Of a stretch of DNA of 64,000 bases, positions 6,899-16,692 are shown piece after piece (position 1 is the stretch's first letter; every line of letters starts with the position of its first letter). Made by a program: the position numbers and the translations under genes. This stretch comes from Deltaproteobacteria bacterium CG11_big_fil_rev_8_21_14_0_20_45_16 (GTDB lineage Bacteria > Bdellovibrionota > UBA2394). Where the stretch lies: positions 1-64,000 of the forward strand of contig PCXB01000076.1 in NCBI GenBank assembly GCA_002787535.1, given 5' to 3'. The notes beneath the pieces were generated by a model. That model was not told the DNA's origin. It searched no databases and saw nothing but the letters and a program-made list of their open reading frames with translations.

Positions 6899-7894
6899 CT
6901 AGTCCTCTCGTATGGAAGACTGAACGACTTTCTGATGAATTCTACCAAAGATCGACTTTCCGCCAGAATCTCGCATTTGAATCTGGATGGTATCTCCAGG
7001 TTTCATAAAAGGAGTCGAAGCCTTACCTTCGGTGATCTGCTCTAACATTCGCTTTTCAGCCAAGCAAGAACTGCCTCGGCTCTGATCCTCATTCGAAACC
7101 GTACCACTTCCCAAGATTGTACCTGCGGCAAGATTGCGCGTACGAGCTGCATGTTCAATAAGTTTTCCAAAAGAAAAAAACATTTCCCCTGCATCGGGAT
7201 TGCCAAAAAATTCTCCATTTAATTCAGATTCAAGAGGCAAGCAAACGCGGCCATTTTTCCAAGCCGCGCCCAACTCATCTGGCGTTACCGCAAGGGGCGA
7301 AAATGCCGAGGCCGGCTTGGACTGCAAAAATCCAAAACCTTGGGCTAATTCGGCAGGTATCAGTCCCCGTAGAGAAACATCATTGCAAAGCATAAACATC
7401 CGAATGTAAGAATGCGCCTCGTTTTCTTTTGTCCCCATCGGAACAAAATCCGTCACCACGCAAACTTCCCCCTCGAAATCAAGACCATGGCTTTCATGAA
7501 TAAAAGGAATGTCCTCGTTTGGCGCCAAAAATCGATCGCTCAAACCTTGATACATCAAAGGGACTGTTTTCAATGTCGCTGGAAGCTCGGCGTTCCGTGC
7601 CTTCCGAACTAAAACAATATGCTGGATATAGGCTGACCCATCCAAGAACTGATAGGCTCGGGGCAAGGGCGATAAACAATCAGCCTCATTAAAATCAAAT
7701 GAACCCTTTGCAGAACCTGCATTCAATTCTGAATAGAGCTTCTGGAGCTTCAGCTCAGTTTCCTTCCAATGGTCGAGAGCATATTGAAGATTAGGCGCGC
7801 TCCCGGCCGCAGAAACAGCTTTCGTCATATCACGACTTACGACTAACAATTCTCCATCCAATTTTCCGGCACATTTTCGTGTTGCAAGCTTCAT
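6899..7894 (-). CDS. Fumarylacetoacetate hydrolase family protein
   Basis: FAH-fold hydrolase of 331 residues. In tyrosine/homogentisate catabolism FAH splits fumarylacetoacetate to fumarate and acetoacetate. Visible: HESHGLDFEGEVCVV with the metal-binding Glu pair, MLCNDVSLR, GFGFLQSKPASAFSPLAVTPDELG, the GTILGSGTVSN loop and a final KPGDTIQIQM turn. The gene is divergent from maiA across 49 bases; FAH and MaiA act in consecutive steps, which supports a role in homogentisate breakdown. No homogentisate dioxygenase lies in the window, so a related beta-diketone substrate is possible. Confidence 0.88.
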   Translation of the reverse strand: MKLATRKCAGKLDGELLVVSRDMTKAVSAAGSAPNLQYALDHWKETELKLQKLYSELNAGSAKGSFDFNEADCLSPLPRAYQFLDGSAYIQHIVLVRKARNAELPATLKTVPLMYQGLSDRFLAPNEDIPFIHESHGLDFEGEVCVVTDFVPMGTKENEAHSYIRMFMLCNDVSLRGLIPAELAQGFGFLQSKPASAFSPLAVTPDELGAAWKNGRVCLPLESELNGEFFGNPDAGEMFFSFGKLIEHAARTRNLAAGTILGSGTVSNEDQSRGSSCLAEKRMLEQITEGKASTPFMKPGDTIQIQMRDSGGKSIFGRIHQKVVQSSIRED

Positions 7895-7943
7895 AGGCAG
7901 CAGGCTTATTGCATTTCGAAGCTGGAATCAATAGAAGGAGCCT

Positions 7944-8585
7944 ATGAAAGCCCTTCTCTACAGTTACCATCTGAGCAGCTGCTCCTTTCGTGCGCGAATC
8001 ACGCTTGAACTTGCCGAAATTAACTATGAATATTGCGGCATCCACCTCCTTCAGGATGGTGGCGCGCAAAACCAAAAAGCCTTTCAAGATCTTAATCCTA
8101 AGGGAGAAGTTCCTTTTTATGTCGAGGATGGCTTTGGCATCAGCCAGTCTATGGCGATATGTTTGTATATCAACGAAAAGCATTTGGGCGGGAGTCTTCT
8201 TCCAAGGGATACGAAGTTGAAAACTCGATGCATCGAAATGGCAGAAATTATTAATAGTGGAATCCAACCACTCCAAAATTTGCGCTTGGTTCAAGAAGTG
8301 CAAAAACTATCGGACCAAATCGAACGTGGAACTTGGAACAGTTTATGGCTCGAACGCGGACTCCCGGCTCTAGAAGCGCGTCTCAAAGAATTTTCAGGAC
8401 CTTATTCCATGGGTAAAGACTTAAGCTTGATCGACGTTTTTCTTGTTCCCCAAGTCTTTAACGGTAAGCGTTTCGATTTTGATTTCAGCCGTTTTCCGCG
8501 CATTTCCGAGACCTTTAACAACCTTATGCAACTTGAGGCCTTTCAGAAAGCCGAGCCCACTCGTCAGCCAGATGCCCAAAGCTAA
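7944..8585 (+). CDS. maiA: Maleylacetoacetate isomerase (zeta-class GST)
   Basis: Glutathione-dependent isomerase of 213 residues that converts maleylacetoacetate to fumarylacetoacetate, the step before FAH. The zeta-class N-terminal motif is present as SSCSFRARI (residues 11-19), with the thioredoxin-fold GEVPFYVEDG and the SQSMAICLYI glutathione-binding segment (68-77). The C-terminal helical domain carries LPALEARL, DLSLIDVFLVPQVFN and a closing EAFQKAEPTRQPDA, typical for MaiA. AAGGAG precedes the ATG. Divergent partner of the FAH-like gene. Confidence 0.9.
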   Translation: MKALLYSYHLSSCSFRARITLELAEINYEYCGIHLLQDGGAQNQKAFQDLNPKGEVPFYVEDGFGISQSMAICLYINEKHLGGSLLPRDTKLKTRCIEMAEIINSGIQPLQNLRLVQEVQKLSDQIERGTWNSLWLERGLPALEARLKEFSGPYSMGKDLSLIDVFLVPQVFNGKRFDFDFSRFPRISETFNNLMQLEAFQKAEPTRQPDAQS

Positions 8586-8631
8586 GCCAATAGGGCTTGA
8601 TTACAGGGTTTAAAGGCCATAAATCTCTTGT

Positions 8632-9855
8632 ATGGCAAAAATAAAAGTTAAAAATCCTGTCGTGGAGCTCGATGGCGATGAAATGACTCGTATCATTTGG
8701 TCATTCATCAAAGAAAAATTCATTCTCCCCTATCTTGATGTCGATATTAAATATTTCGATCTTGGAATGGAATCTCGCGACAAAACCGGAGATCAAGTCA
8801 CGATCGATGCCGCCATGGCAATCAAAGAATATGGAGTGGGGATCAAGTGTGCGACAATTACTCCGGATGAAGCGCGGGTAAAGGAATTTAATCTTAAGAA
8901 AATGTACAAATCTCCGAATGGAACCATTCGAAATATTTTGGATGGAACGGTTTTCCGTGAACCAATTATTTGTAAAAATGTTCCAAGGCTCGTTCCTCAT
9001 TGGACAAAGCCTATCTGCATTGGTCGCCACGCCTTTGGAGATCAGTATCGCGCCACAGAAATCGTTACAAAAGGTAAAGGAAAGCTAACACTATCATTTA
9101 CACCTGAAGGTGGGGCTAAAGAAGAAATCGAAGTATATACATTCAATGGGGATGGCGTTGCGATGGCCATGTACAATACTGATGAATCCATTCGTGGTTT
9201 TGCTCGAAGCTGTTTTAATATGGCATTCGAAAAGAAATGGCCCCTATATCTTTCGACAAAGAATACGATATTAAAAAAATATGACGGTCGATTTAAGGAT
9301 ATATTTCAGGAGATTTTTGAAAGTGAATTTAAACTTGCTTACGACAGCGCTAGTCTAACCTATGAACACCGTTTGATTGACGACATGGTCGCATCTGCCA
9401 TGAAGTGGTCTGGAGGTTTTGTATGGGCCTGCAAAAATTATGATGGCGACGTACAGTCTGATACTGTGGCTCAGGGCTTTGGGTCACTTGGTTTAATGAC
9501 TTCTGTCCTGCTAACGCCGGATGGGAAAACAATGGAATCTGAAGCCGCCCATGGCACCGTTACGAGGCACTACCGAATGCATCAACAAGGAAAGAAAACT
9601 TCAACCAACCCGATCGCTTCCATTTTTGCATGGACCCGTGGGTTAGGTTTTCGAGCCAAACTTGATGGCAACACTGAACTAAAAAGATTTTCGGACTCAC
9701 TTGAAGCGGTTTGTCTTCAAACAGTGGAATCTGGAAAAATGACAAAGGATCTCGCCGCGTGCCTTCACGGCGATAAAATCAAAGAGAGCGACTATCTGTA
9801 TACCGAGGACTTTCTGGCCGAAATTGATCAAAACCTTCGAAAGGCTTTGGGTTAA
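8632..9855 (+). CDS. icd: NADP-dependent isocitrate dehydrogenase, eukaryote-like homodimer type
   Basis: Oxidises isocitrate to 2-oxoglutarate and CO2 with NADP in the TCA cycle. The 407-residue sequence is of the IDH1/IDH2 type rather than the E. coli type: [17 protein letters not shown] at the start, [11 protein letters not shown], the substrate segment [52 protein letters not shown] and [12 protein letters not shown]. The gene for AMP nucleosidase begins at the very next base after the stop, so the two are translationally adjacent. Confidence 0.97.
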   Translation: MAKIKVKNPVVELDGDEMTRIIWSFIKEKFILPYLDVDIKYFDLGMESRDKTGDQVTIDAAMAIKEYGVGIKCATITPDEARVKEFNLKKMYKSPNGTIRNILDGTVFREPIICKNVPRLVPHWTKPICIGRHAFGDQYRATEIVTKGKGKLTLSFTPEGGAKEEIEVYTFNGDGVAMAMYNTDESIRGFARSCFNMAFEKKWPLYLSTKNTILKKYDGRFKDIFQEIFESEFKLAYDSASLTYEHRLIDDMVASAMKWSGGFVWACKNYDGDVQSDTVAQGFGSLGLMTSVLLTPDGKTMESEAAHGTVTRHYRMHQQGKKTSTNPIASIFAWTRGLGFRAKLDGNTELKRFSDSLEAVCLQTVESGKMTKDLAACLHGDKIKESDYLYTEDFLAEIDQNLRKALG

Positions 9856-10629
9856 ATGAAGACAAAAAAGGAGATCGTCAAAGACTGGCTCCCTCGCTAT
9901 ACCGGCACAAAGTTAAACGAATTCGGACAGTATATACTTCTGACGAATTTCAAAAACTATGTTCAGATGTTTGCCACCCAGTACCGAGTGAAAATTCATG
10001 GGAAGAACCAGCCCATGCAAACCGCAACAGCCAACGGCATCACAATTATAAATTTTGGAATGGGAAGCGCCATGGCAGCCACCGTTATGGATTTGCTCGT
10101 TGCAATTCAACCCAAAGCCGTTTTGTTTTTGGGCAAATGTGGGGGCCTCAAAAAGAAAACTAAAATTGGAGATTTAATTTTGCCGATTGCTGCGATTCGT
10201 GGCGAGGGTACGGGTGAGCTCTATGTCCCTGCGGAAGTTCCATCGCTCCCGTCATTCCGATTGCAAATGGCCCTCTCGTCGTCGATCAAAAAACATAGTC
10301 AGGACTATTGGACCGGAACCGTATACACGACAAATCGTCGCGTTTGGGAACACGACAAGGCTTTCAAAGCCTATCTCCAAAAAATTAGAGCCATGGGAAT
10401 CGATATGGAAACGGCCACAATTTTTACAGTGGGATTCATAAATGAAATCCCTAGAGGAGCATTGCTTTTAGTTTCGGATAGTCCCATGATTCCCGAAGGC
10501 GTCAAGACGGGTGCCAGTGATCGGGCTGTTTCGGCAAAATTTTCGAAAACACATTTGAGAATTGGAGTCGAGGCGCTGGCAGAGCTCAGAAACTCTGGAG
10601 AGTCCGTCAAACATTTGAGATTTTCATAG
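9856..10629 (+). CDS. amn: AMP nucleosidase (short form)
   Basis: Hydrolyses AMP to adenine and ribose 5-phosphate. The 257 residues match the catalytic nucleoside-phosphorylase-like domain and lack the N-terminal regulatory domain of the roughly 480-residue E. coli enzyme, as in other short AMN proteins. Visible: INFGMGSAMAATVMDLL, FLGKCGGLKKKTKIGD, AIRGEGTGELYVP, and the purine-binding MGIDMETATIF (about 180-190). ATG follows the icd stop directly. A gene for a TM2 protein follows after 6 bases. Confidence 0.9.
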   Translation: MKTKKEIVKDWLPRYTGTKLNEFGQYILLTNFKNYVQMFATQYRVKIHGKNQPMQTATANGITIINFGMGSAMAATVMDLLVAIQPKAVLFLGKCGGLKKKTKIGDLILPIAAIRGEGTGELYVPAEVPSLPSFRLQMALSSSIKKHSQDYWTGTVYTTNRRVWEHDKAFKAYLQKIRAMGIDMETATIFTVGFINEIPRGALLLVSDSPMIPEGVKTGASDRAVSAKFSKTHLRIGVEALAELRNSGESVKHLRFS

Positions 10630-10635
10630 GAGTTT

Positions 10636-11040
10636 ATGGAATCAAATAATTCACACAGCTTGCTGATGGGCTATATCTTGTGGATCTTTGGATTCATGGG
10701 GTCGCACCGATTTTATTATGGACGTCCAGTAAGTGGAACAATTTGGTTTTGCACTCTTGGACTTTTATTTGTTGGCTGGATTGTCGACTTATTCCTTATG
10801 CCTAGTCTTGAGCGTGAAGCAGATCATCGCTTTAAGACTGGCATTATTGACTACAATCTGGCCTGGATTCTTTTAACTTTCCTGGGTGTCTTTGGCGTCC
10901 ATCGGTTTTATATAGGCAAATGGGTGACGGGGATTCTTTACCTTTGCACCGGCGGGCTGTTCTTTATCGGAGTCTTATACGACTATATCCATCTCAATTC
11001 TCAGATCGATGAAATCAACTCTCGGTTTGAGGCAGCATGA
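10636..11040 (+). CDS. Tandem TM2-domain membrane protein
   Basis: Membrane protein of 134 residues made of two consecutive TM2 domains. Each has the G-x-HRFYxG signature (SHRFYYG about 23-29 and VHRFYIG about 87-93), a short turn and a second helix ending in an acidic Asp (WIVDLF; VLYDYI). TM2 proteins usually carry one copy, so this is an in-gene duplication with four helices. Function unknown. AGGAG precedes the ATG; the next gene overlaps by four bases (ATGA). Confidence 0.87.
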   Translation: MESNNSHSLLMGYILWIFGFMGSHRFYYGRPVSGTIWFCTLGLLFVGWIVDLFLMPSLEREADHRFKTGIIDYNLAWILLTFLGVFGVHRFYIGKWVTGILYLCTGGLFFIGVLYDYIHLNSQIDEINSRFEAA

Positions 11041-11570
11041 GTCTAAGTTTAAGAGCGGAGCTAATTGAATTTTCGAAGCAAAGCCCTTCGGAAGAATTGA
11101 GGATTTTTTGTGAAATTCAAAAACTCGATGGTTTTTTGGAAGTTATCTTTTTCCTAAAAACTGATCTCTCAACGATTGTTATCGATCCACCAAGCGCCTC
11201 TCCCTCGTTTCGAGAAAAGCTTTGGGAACGAACTTGTTTTGAGGTTTTTTTTGCTAAGGAAAATTCAACAAATTACGAGGAATGGAATTTTTCCCCGTCG
11301 GGTGATTGGTGGAGCGCCTCTTTTTTGGACTATCGACAGGGCGAGACGGGCTCCCCAGGCGATCCAAAACTTTTAGAATTAAAGACAAATGGCGCGGACC
11401 TCCTTCAACTCAAAGTTCGACTTCCGCTTTCTATAGATGATAAATTGCAGGTGGGAATTGCCGCCACGCTTAAACATTTGGGAAACAGGCATTCTTACTG
11501 GGCGCTACGCCATACACGAACCCAGCCCGATTTTCATGATAGGGAAAGTTTTGTACTTAAGCTTCCGTAA
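11037..11570 (+). CDS. DOMON-like domain protein
   Basis: Protein of 177 residues with no signal peptide, matching the bacterial DOMON-like (CBM9-like) family: [35 protein letters not shown] and the closing [20 protein letters not shown] are the conserved blocks. Members are predicted beta-sandwich binding proteins, often annotated only as DOMON-like; the ligand is unknown. The start overlaps the TM2 gene (ATGA). The last 14 bases overlap the convergent dps gene. Confidence 0.82.
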   Translation: MSLSLRAELIEFSKQSPSEELRIFCEIQKLDGFLEVIFFLKTDLSTIVIDPPSASPSFREKLWERTCFEVFFAKENSTNYEEWNFSPSGDWWSASFLDYRQGETGSPGDPKLLELKTNGADLLQLKVRLPLSIDDKLQVGIAATLKHLGNRHSYWALRHTRTQPDFHDRESFVLKLP

Positions 11571-12030
11571 GGCTTCTCAACATCCAGGCAGTTTTTTCAT
11601 GAATTCGGATTCTCTGGGTAAGCAAGTCTAACGTCGCCTCATCACTTCCCTTTTCGGCGGCAGGAAAAATTTCACGAGCTGTTTTAGCAACAATCTCGTG
11701 CCCCTTGACAAGATCCTTAACCATTTCCATCGCTGCAGGATTTCCTGATGCATCTATGATCGATGTAAGCTTTGCAAAATCGGTATAAGATCCAGGAGCT
11801 TTGAAGCCTAAAGATCGAATTCGCTCGGCCACTTCATCAACAGCATTCCAAAGTTCCGTGTATTGCACCATAAACATACTATGAAGTGTCTGAAACATCG
11901 GGCCCGTCACATTCCAATGAAAATTATGCGTCTTTAAATACAAAGTATAAGTGTCCGCGAGTAAGCGAGATAAGCCTTCTGATATTTGCTTTCGATCACC
12001 TTCATCAATTCCGATATCTATTTGTGACAT
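11557..12030 (-). CDS. dps: Dps ferritin-like DNA protection protein
   Basis: A 157-residue member of the Dps family: dodecameric ferritin-like shell that oxidises and stores iron and can shield DNA in starvation or peroxide stress. The inter-subunit ferroxidase motif is present: His39 in [11 protein letters not shown], then [20 protein letters not shown] with Asp/Glu ligands. The N-terminus is short with few lysines, so DNA binding by a basic tail is not evident. A single gene with AAAGGAG before the ATG; it converges with the DOMON-like gene. Confidence 0.93.
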   Translation of the reverse strand: MSQIDIGIDEGDRKQISEGLSRLLADTYTLYLKTHNFHWNVTGPMFQTLHSMFMVQYTELWNAVDEVAERIRSLGFKAPGSYTDFAKLTSIIDASGNPAAMEMVKDLVKGHEIVAKTAREIFPAAEKGSDEATLDLLTQRIRIHEKTAWMLRSLTEA

Positions 12031-12090
12031 TTTGAACTCCTTTCAAGGTCAGGTTAACAACGTAGGTCTCGAAAAGGCCTCTGTCAAATT

Positions 12091-13428
12091 ATGGCGGGGA
12101 AAAACCCCTTTAAGATGAGAATTCGAAAGTATTCAAAAAATCACTATCCGGGATCCGGCAACCTGTTAAGTTTCCCGTGGGTGTTTTCTAAAATATTCTC
12201 ATCTGAGGCTTACGACGTCCTTCGAAACACCAACTTTCGTTGGTATATGCTTGGTCGATTTCTTCTCCAACTGGGCCTTCAGATTCAAACGGTAGCAGTA
12301 GGCTGGCAGGTTTATGAATTATCAAAAGATCCCCTGGCCCTAGGTCTCGTGGGCCTTGCAGAAGTTATCCCGGCAGTCGGCTCCGCCCTATTTGCAGGCT
12401 ATATCGTTGACAGATCCGATCGACGGACAATTCTAACTTTTGCTCAAAGTCTTTCAGTGCTCTTACTCGCTTACTTGGGCTGTTTGACTTATATGAATCC
12501 TAATCCCGCCACTCATGTGAAATTGATTTATTGTGGAATCTTTGTGGGCGGAATTGCTCGTGCTTTTTTTGCGACTTCGGCCTTTGCGTTTTTTGGGCAA
12601 ATTATCCGCCGACCCCAATATGTCAGGGCATCGGCTTGGAATTCGACGCTCTGGCAGACTGCCTCACTGCTTGGACCGGCTTGCGCGGGCTTTCTCTATG
12701 CTGCACTGGGACCCGATCGAGTGTATCGCGTGGGTGCGATATTGGCTTTAGCCTCGTTGATTTGCATACTGAGAATTCCCAAGCAGGGAAAGATTCTTGA
12801 GGAAGTAAAGAGTCCGCTTCTGGAGAATCTATTTCAGGGCGTTCGATTTGTCTTGGGCCATCGACTAATATTCTCCGCCATCTCTCTCGATTTAATAGGT
12901 GTACTTTTTGGGGGAGCTATAGCCCTACTTCCAATATTTGCATCTGACATTCTAAAAGTGGGCCCGCAAGGCTTGGGTATCCTTCGCGCCGCCCCGGCAA
13001 TCGGTGCAGGAATCATGGTTGTTGTATTTTCGCATTACCCACCGAAAAAACGGGCAGGAAATTTATTTATCTTTTCAATGATCGGTTTTGGTCTCTGTAT
13101 GTTGGCATTTGGATTTTCTAAAAGTTTTTATTTTTCAGTTTTCATCTTAGCCATGAGTGGCGCCCTGGACTCCGTTAGTGTCGTTGTTCGTTCGGCCATT
13201 TTGCAATTAAGTACACCAGATTCCATGAGAGGGCGCGTGTCGGCTGTGAATAGCATTTTCATTAGTTCATCCAATGAACTTGGGGCTTTTGAATCGGGAG
13301 TAGCAGCCAAGCTTTTTGGTGTCATACCCTCAGTAATTCTAGGAGCTTGCATTACGATGAGTTTTGCCTTTGCAAGTTTGCGCATCTTTCCAGCACTTAG
13401 AAAGCTTGATATCTCAAAACTTGAATAG
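12091..13428 (+). CDS. MFS transporter (DHA3/EntS-like exporter)
   Basis: Major facilitator superfamily exporter of 445 residues with 12 predicted helices. FRWYMLGRFLLQLGLQIQTVAVGWQVYEL marks the first helix pair, and the loop 2-3 motif is AGYIVDRSDRRTIL. These fit the DHA3/EntS-type group that exports siderophores, drugs or other small molecules; substrate unknown. The first 40 residues are a basic non-conserved extension, so a later start is possible. It is divergent from dps and converges with acs with a gap of 4 bases. Confidence 0.87.
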   Translation: MAGKNPFKMRIRKYSKNHYPGSGNLLSFPWVFSKIFSSEAYDVLRNTNFRWYMLGRFLLQLGLQIQTVAVGWQVYELSKDPLALGLVGLAEVIPAVGSALFAGYIVDRSDRRTILTFAQSLSVLLLAYLGCLTYMNPNPATHVKLIYCGIFVGGIARAFFATSAFAFFGQIIRRPQYVRASAWNSTLWQTASLLGPACAGFLYAALGPDRVYRVGAILALASLICILRIPKQGKILEEVKSPLLENLFQGVRFVLGHRLIFSAISLDLIGVLFGGAIALLPIFASDILKVGPQGLGILRAAPAIGAGIMVVVFSHYPPKKRAGNLFIFSMIGFGLCMLAFGFSKSFYFSVFILAMSGALDSVSVVVRSAILQLSTPDSMRGRVSAVNSIFISSSNELGAFESGVAAKLFGVIPSVILGACITMSFAFASLRIFPALRKLDISKLE

Positions 13429-13432
13429 AATT

Positions 13433-15367
13433 TTATTCTTCGCGCAATTTCTCCAGGACACTTTGATCTTCGAGCGTACTCATATCCTGCTGTTTATGAT
13501 CTCCGGAAGCGATGGATCGAAGCAGCCGTCGCATGATTTTGCCAGAGCGCGTTTTCGGCAAGGCATCGGTAAATCGAACTTCGGAGGGTTTGGCGATCGC
13601 TCCGATTTCCTTTTCGACATGCTGGCGAAGTTCTTCCTTCAAAAGATCCGATGGCTGATGATTGTTTTCAAGGCTTACAAAGGCCACAACGGCTTCTCCC
13701 TTTAGCGAATCAGGTATGCCCACGACCGCGGCCTCAGCCACCGCTTTATGCGAAACTAAGGCGGATTCAATTTCCATAGTACCCAATCGATGACCCGAAA
13801 CATTCACAACGTCATCAATTCTTCCCATAATCCAAAAGTAGCCATCTTCATCACGTCTCGCGCCGTCACCCGCAAAATAACAATGGGGAACTTTGCTCCA
13901 ATATTGTTCTTTATAGCGCTTATCATCTCCGTAGATCGTTCGTAACATGGATGGCCAATCACGCTTCAATACTAAAAATCCACCTTCGTTATCTTTCAAT
14001 TCATTTCCTTCAGCATCCACAATCGCCGCTTCAACTCCAAACATTGGAACACCGGCCGAGCCTGGTTTCATCGCATGAACACCTGGCAAAGTTGTAATCA
14101 TAATGGCGCCCGTTTCAGTCTGCCACCAAGTATCCACGATCGGACATCTGGAGCCGCCAATTTTGTTTCGATACCACATCCAGGCTTCCGGGTTAATTGG
14201 CTCCCCCACTGAGCCCAACAAACGAAGCGATGAAAGATCGTGTTTATCGACCCACTCATCCCCCCACTTCATAAAAGCTCGAATCGCTGTCGGAGCAGTA
14301 TAGAGAATATTTATTCTATGCCGTTCAATGATCTCCCAGAATCGATCGGGCTTTGGATGGTTGGGCGCACCTTCGTAAATAAAACTTGTTGTCCCGTTAA
14401 GAAGCGGGCCATACACCACATAGGAGTGACCGGTCACCCAACCCACATCAGCCGTACACCAATACAGATCCCCCTGCTTTAGATCAAAAACATATCGTGT
14501 CGTCAGAAAGACATTGAGCATATAACCAGCCGTAGAATGAAGAACTCCTTTTGGTTTTCCGGTCGAGCCAGAGGTATAAAGTATAAACAAAGGATGTTCG
14601 CTATCAAGGTGGGCCGCCTCGCAGGATTCGCGATTAAGATTCTCATGTACCCACAAATCTCGAGGTGCTTTCATATCAACCGCATTGCCCGCCCACTTAA
14701 AAACAAAAACCTTTTCAACGCTCGGACAAGACACAACCGCTTCGTCGACAGCTTTCTTTAACTCGACAATCTGCCCTCTTCTAAATCCACCATCAGCCGT
14801 GATAATGGCCCTCGCTTGTTGATCCTGAACCCTTTCCGCTACCGCATTCGAACTAAATCCACCAAACACCACCGAATGAACTGCCCCCACCCACGCGCAC
14901 GCCAGCATGGCCACAGCAGCCTCGGGAATCATGGGCATATAGATCGCAACACGATCCCCAGATTGAATTCCATGGCGCCTAAGAAGGCCTGCAAAACTTT
15001 GCACGCGAGCGGAAAGTTCCTCATAGGAAATTTTCTCAATTTGGCCCGCCTCGCTTTCAAATACGATGGCTGTTTTCTCCCCCAAGCCATGGTCGATATT
15101 TCGCTGCAGGCAATTATATGCAATATTCGTCTTGCCGCCGACAAACCATTTGGCGAAAGGTTCTTGCCACTCACGCACTTTTTCGAAATCTTTAAACCAA
15201 TGAAGCTCTTTTGAAATTTCGGTCCAAAAAATCTCCGGTTCATCGAGCGATCGCCTATACATCTTGTCAAAATTTTTCTGGGAGTTGATCAAGGCTGGAT
15301 GCCTAAATTCATTGGACGCTAAAATTTTTCGGTTTTCATGAAGAATATTTTCGATGGCTTGAGTCAT
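13433..15367 (-). CDS. acs: Acetyl-CoA synthetase
   Basis: AMP-forming acetate-CoA ligase of 644 residues, the usual length. Adenylate-forming motifs: [16 protein letters not shown] (P-loop, about 262), the [11 protein letters not shown] block with the acetate-pocket Trp, [20 protein letters not shown], and the C-terminal SGKIMRR whose Lys is the acetylation-regulated catalytic residue in Acs. The start is taken at ATG 15367; the frame extends three codons further to a TTG. Single gene, with the disordered-protein gene upstream on the same strand. Confidence 0.96.
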   Translation of the reverse strand: MTQAIENILHENRKILASNEFRHPALINSQKNFDKMYRRSLDEPEIFWTEISKELHWFKDFEKVREWQEPFAKWFVGGKTNIAYNCLQRNIDHGLGEKTAIVFESEAGQIEKISYEELSARVQSFAGLLRRHGIQSGDRVAIYMPMIPEAAVAMLACAWVGAVHSVVFGGFSSNAVAERVQDQQARAIITADGGFRRGQIVELKKAVDEAVVSCPSVEKVFVFKWAGNAVDMKAPRDLWVHENLNRESCEAAHLDSEHPLFILYTSGSTGKPKGVLHSTAGYMLNVFLTTRYVFDLKQGDLYWCTADVGWVTGHSYVVYGPLLNGTTSFIYEGAPNHPKPDRFWEIIERHRINILYTAPTAIRAFMKWGDEWVDKHDLSSLRLLGSVGEPINPEAWMWYRNKIGGSRCPIVDTWWQTETGAIMITTLPGVHAMKPGSAGVPMFGVEAAIVDAEGNELKDNEGGFLVLKRDWPSMLRTIYGDDKRYKEQYWSKVPHCYFAGDGARRDEDGYFWIMGRIDDVVNVSGHRLGTMEIESALVSHKAVAEAAVVGIPDSLKGEAVVAFVSLENNHQPSDLLKEELRQHVEKEIGAIAKPSEVRFTDALPKTRSGKIMRRLLRSIASGDHKQQDMSTLEDQSVLEKLREE

Positions 15368-15411
15368 GGCCACCAATAGAACAGTTTAATAAGGCCGGGA
15401 CAAGCTTAGGA

Positions 15412-16503
15412 TTAACTGCGGACCTTTTTGGCAATTTCTTGGTTTTGGATGTTCTTTTGAATTTCGCGATGGTTTAAGTCTCGAGCGCGCGCGAACTGAT
15501 TGGCCGCATCCGTCTCCGCGCCCCTCACCGCAACACGAGCTAAACGATCCTCTTTTTTTGCCGCTATTTTCTTAAAGGTCGCCTCAAGCTTAACCCTTTC
15601 TTCTCCCCGCTTACTCTGGGCAGCAACCTCCCGGTAGTCCTTCTGCAAGCCCGTTTTCAAGAACAATTCGCTCCTCTTTCGCTCAAACTTCCTTACTTGG
15701 ACTTCTTCCTCTTTCGCTTGATTCTTTTCTGCCTCAGCTTTTCTTTTGACGACGTTTTCTGCTTCCGAAGCCACTCGGCTTTCCGCAATCACGGCCTTGG
15801 CTCCTTGCTCAGACTTTTGGTCGTTTTGCTCTTTAATTTTGCTCGCTTCCGGAGCCAAAACATTTTCTTTTCCATTTGACGCTTCAGGTGGCTTGTCATC
15901 AGTAGGCGTATTCGAGCGAGGTTTTTCCGACCTAGCCGAAGGCCCTTCATTTGATTTTGCTGCTATTTTTTCTGATGCTCTATTCTCACCTGACTTTCTA
16001 ACGAATTCTGCAATTTGGGCCCGAGCAATTTCCGAACTGACGTGAACACCTGGTTTTTGTTTCTCCGAAGCAGGAATCTCCTTTGGATCCGATGATTCTG
16101 GAGTTGGCCTATCAGCTATGGCATGTTTTGCACTTACATCAGCCTTCTTCTCAGGCGCGCTCACCAGGGCATCGCCTTCTGTGGGAGGACGAGCCTTTAT
16201 CTGACTTCCTTTCAGAGCTAGCTCACGAGCTTTTTCACGAGCGACTCCCGTGGTTAGGTCGTCGTATTTTTCCTTCGTGGCGCGGCGGCTATCTTCGATT
16301 CTCTGTTCTATATCAACTGCCTCAATTGACCTTTCAAAAGTCGAAACTCGGGAAGGGGCTAGGGTCGAGACCTTAGTAACTGGTACATTTCCTTTGACAC
16401 TCGCATGAGTTTGAAGGGATTCATCACGCCCGGCGCCACGAAGGCCTACGCTGGTCTTAACCGTCGGAGGTGTGGGTAATAATGCTACGCTTGGTACTGT
16501 CAT
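15412..16503 (-). CDS. Disordered, highly charged Ala/Lys/Glu-rich protein
   Basis: No family recognised. The 363 residues contain almost no aromatic or hydrophobic segments and no signal peptide or membrane helix. Residues 1-60 are Ser/Thr/Val-rich, 60-210 are Pro/Glu/Lys/Ser-rich and probably unstructured, and 210-363 are strongly charged and likely helical (repeated EKNQAKEEE, KFERKRSELF, KKIAAKKEDRLARV). Composition and length suit a linker or scaffold protein. It ends 45 bases before acs. The long open frame with ordinary codon use argues that it is translated. Confidence 0.6.
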   Translation of the reverse strand: MTVPSVALLPTPPTVKTSVGLRGAGRDESLQTHASVKGNVPVTKVSTLAPSRVSTFERSIEAVDIEQRIEDSRRATKEKYDDLTTGVAREKARELALKGSQIKARPPTEGDALVSAPEKKADVSAKHAIADRPTPESSDPKEIPASEKQKPGVHVSSEIARAQIAEFVRKSGENRASEKIAAKSNEGPSARSEKPRSNTPTDDKPPEASNGKENVLAPEASKIKEQNDQKSEQGAKAVIAESRVASEAENVVKRKAEAEKNQAKEEEVQVRKFERKRSELFLKTGLQKDYREVAAQSKRGEERVKLEATFKKIAAKKEDRLARVAVRGAETDAANQFARARDLNHREIQKNIQNQEIAKKVRS

Positions 16504-16692
16504 ATTTCTTTATGAGGCTCCGCGTCAGTCTTTAGTCTACGGCCTTTTGGGCAAAGGACATAGGCTGTCAAATTCTTGCCGCCACCTTCGCCCATTCAAT
16601 TGGACTGGAGATATTAATAAAATGACTAGATTTACGAGTTTTCCCATGTTGAAACTAATGAACCGCAAAACTTACTGAAAGGCGTCTTTACT

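Noticed and set aside
14816..15214. 132-residue plus-strand frame opposite acs
   Set aside because: Antisense shadow of a well-conserved enzyme; no recognisable protein features.
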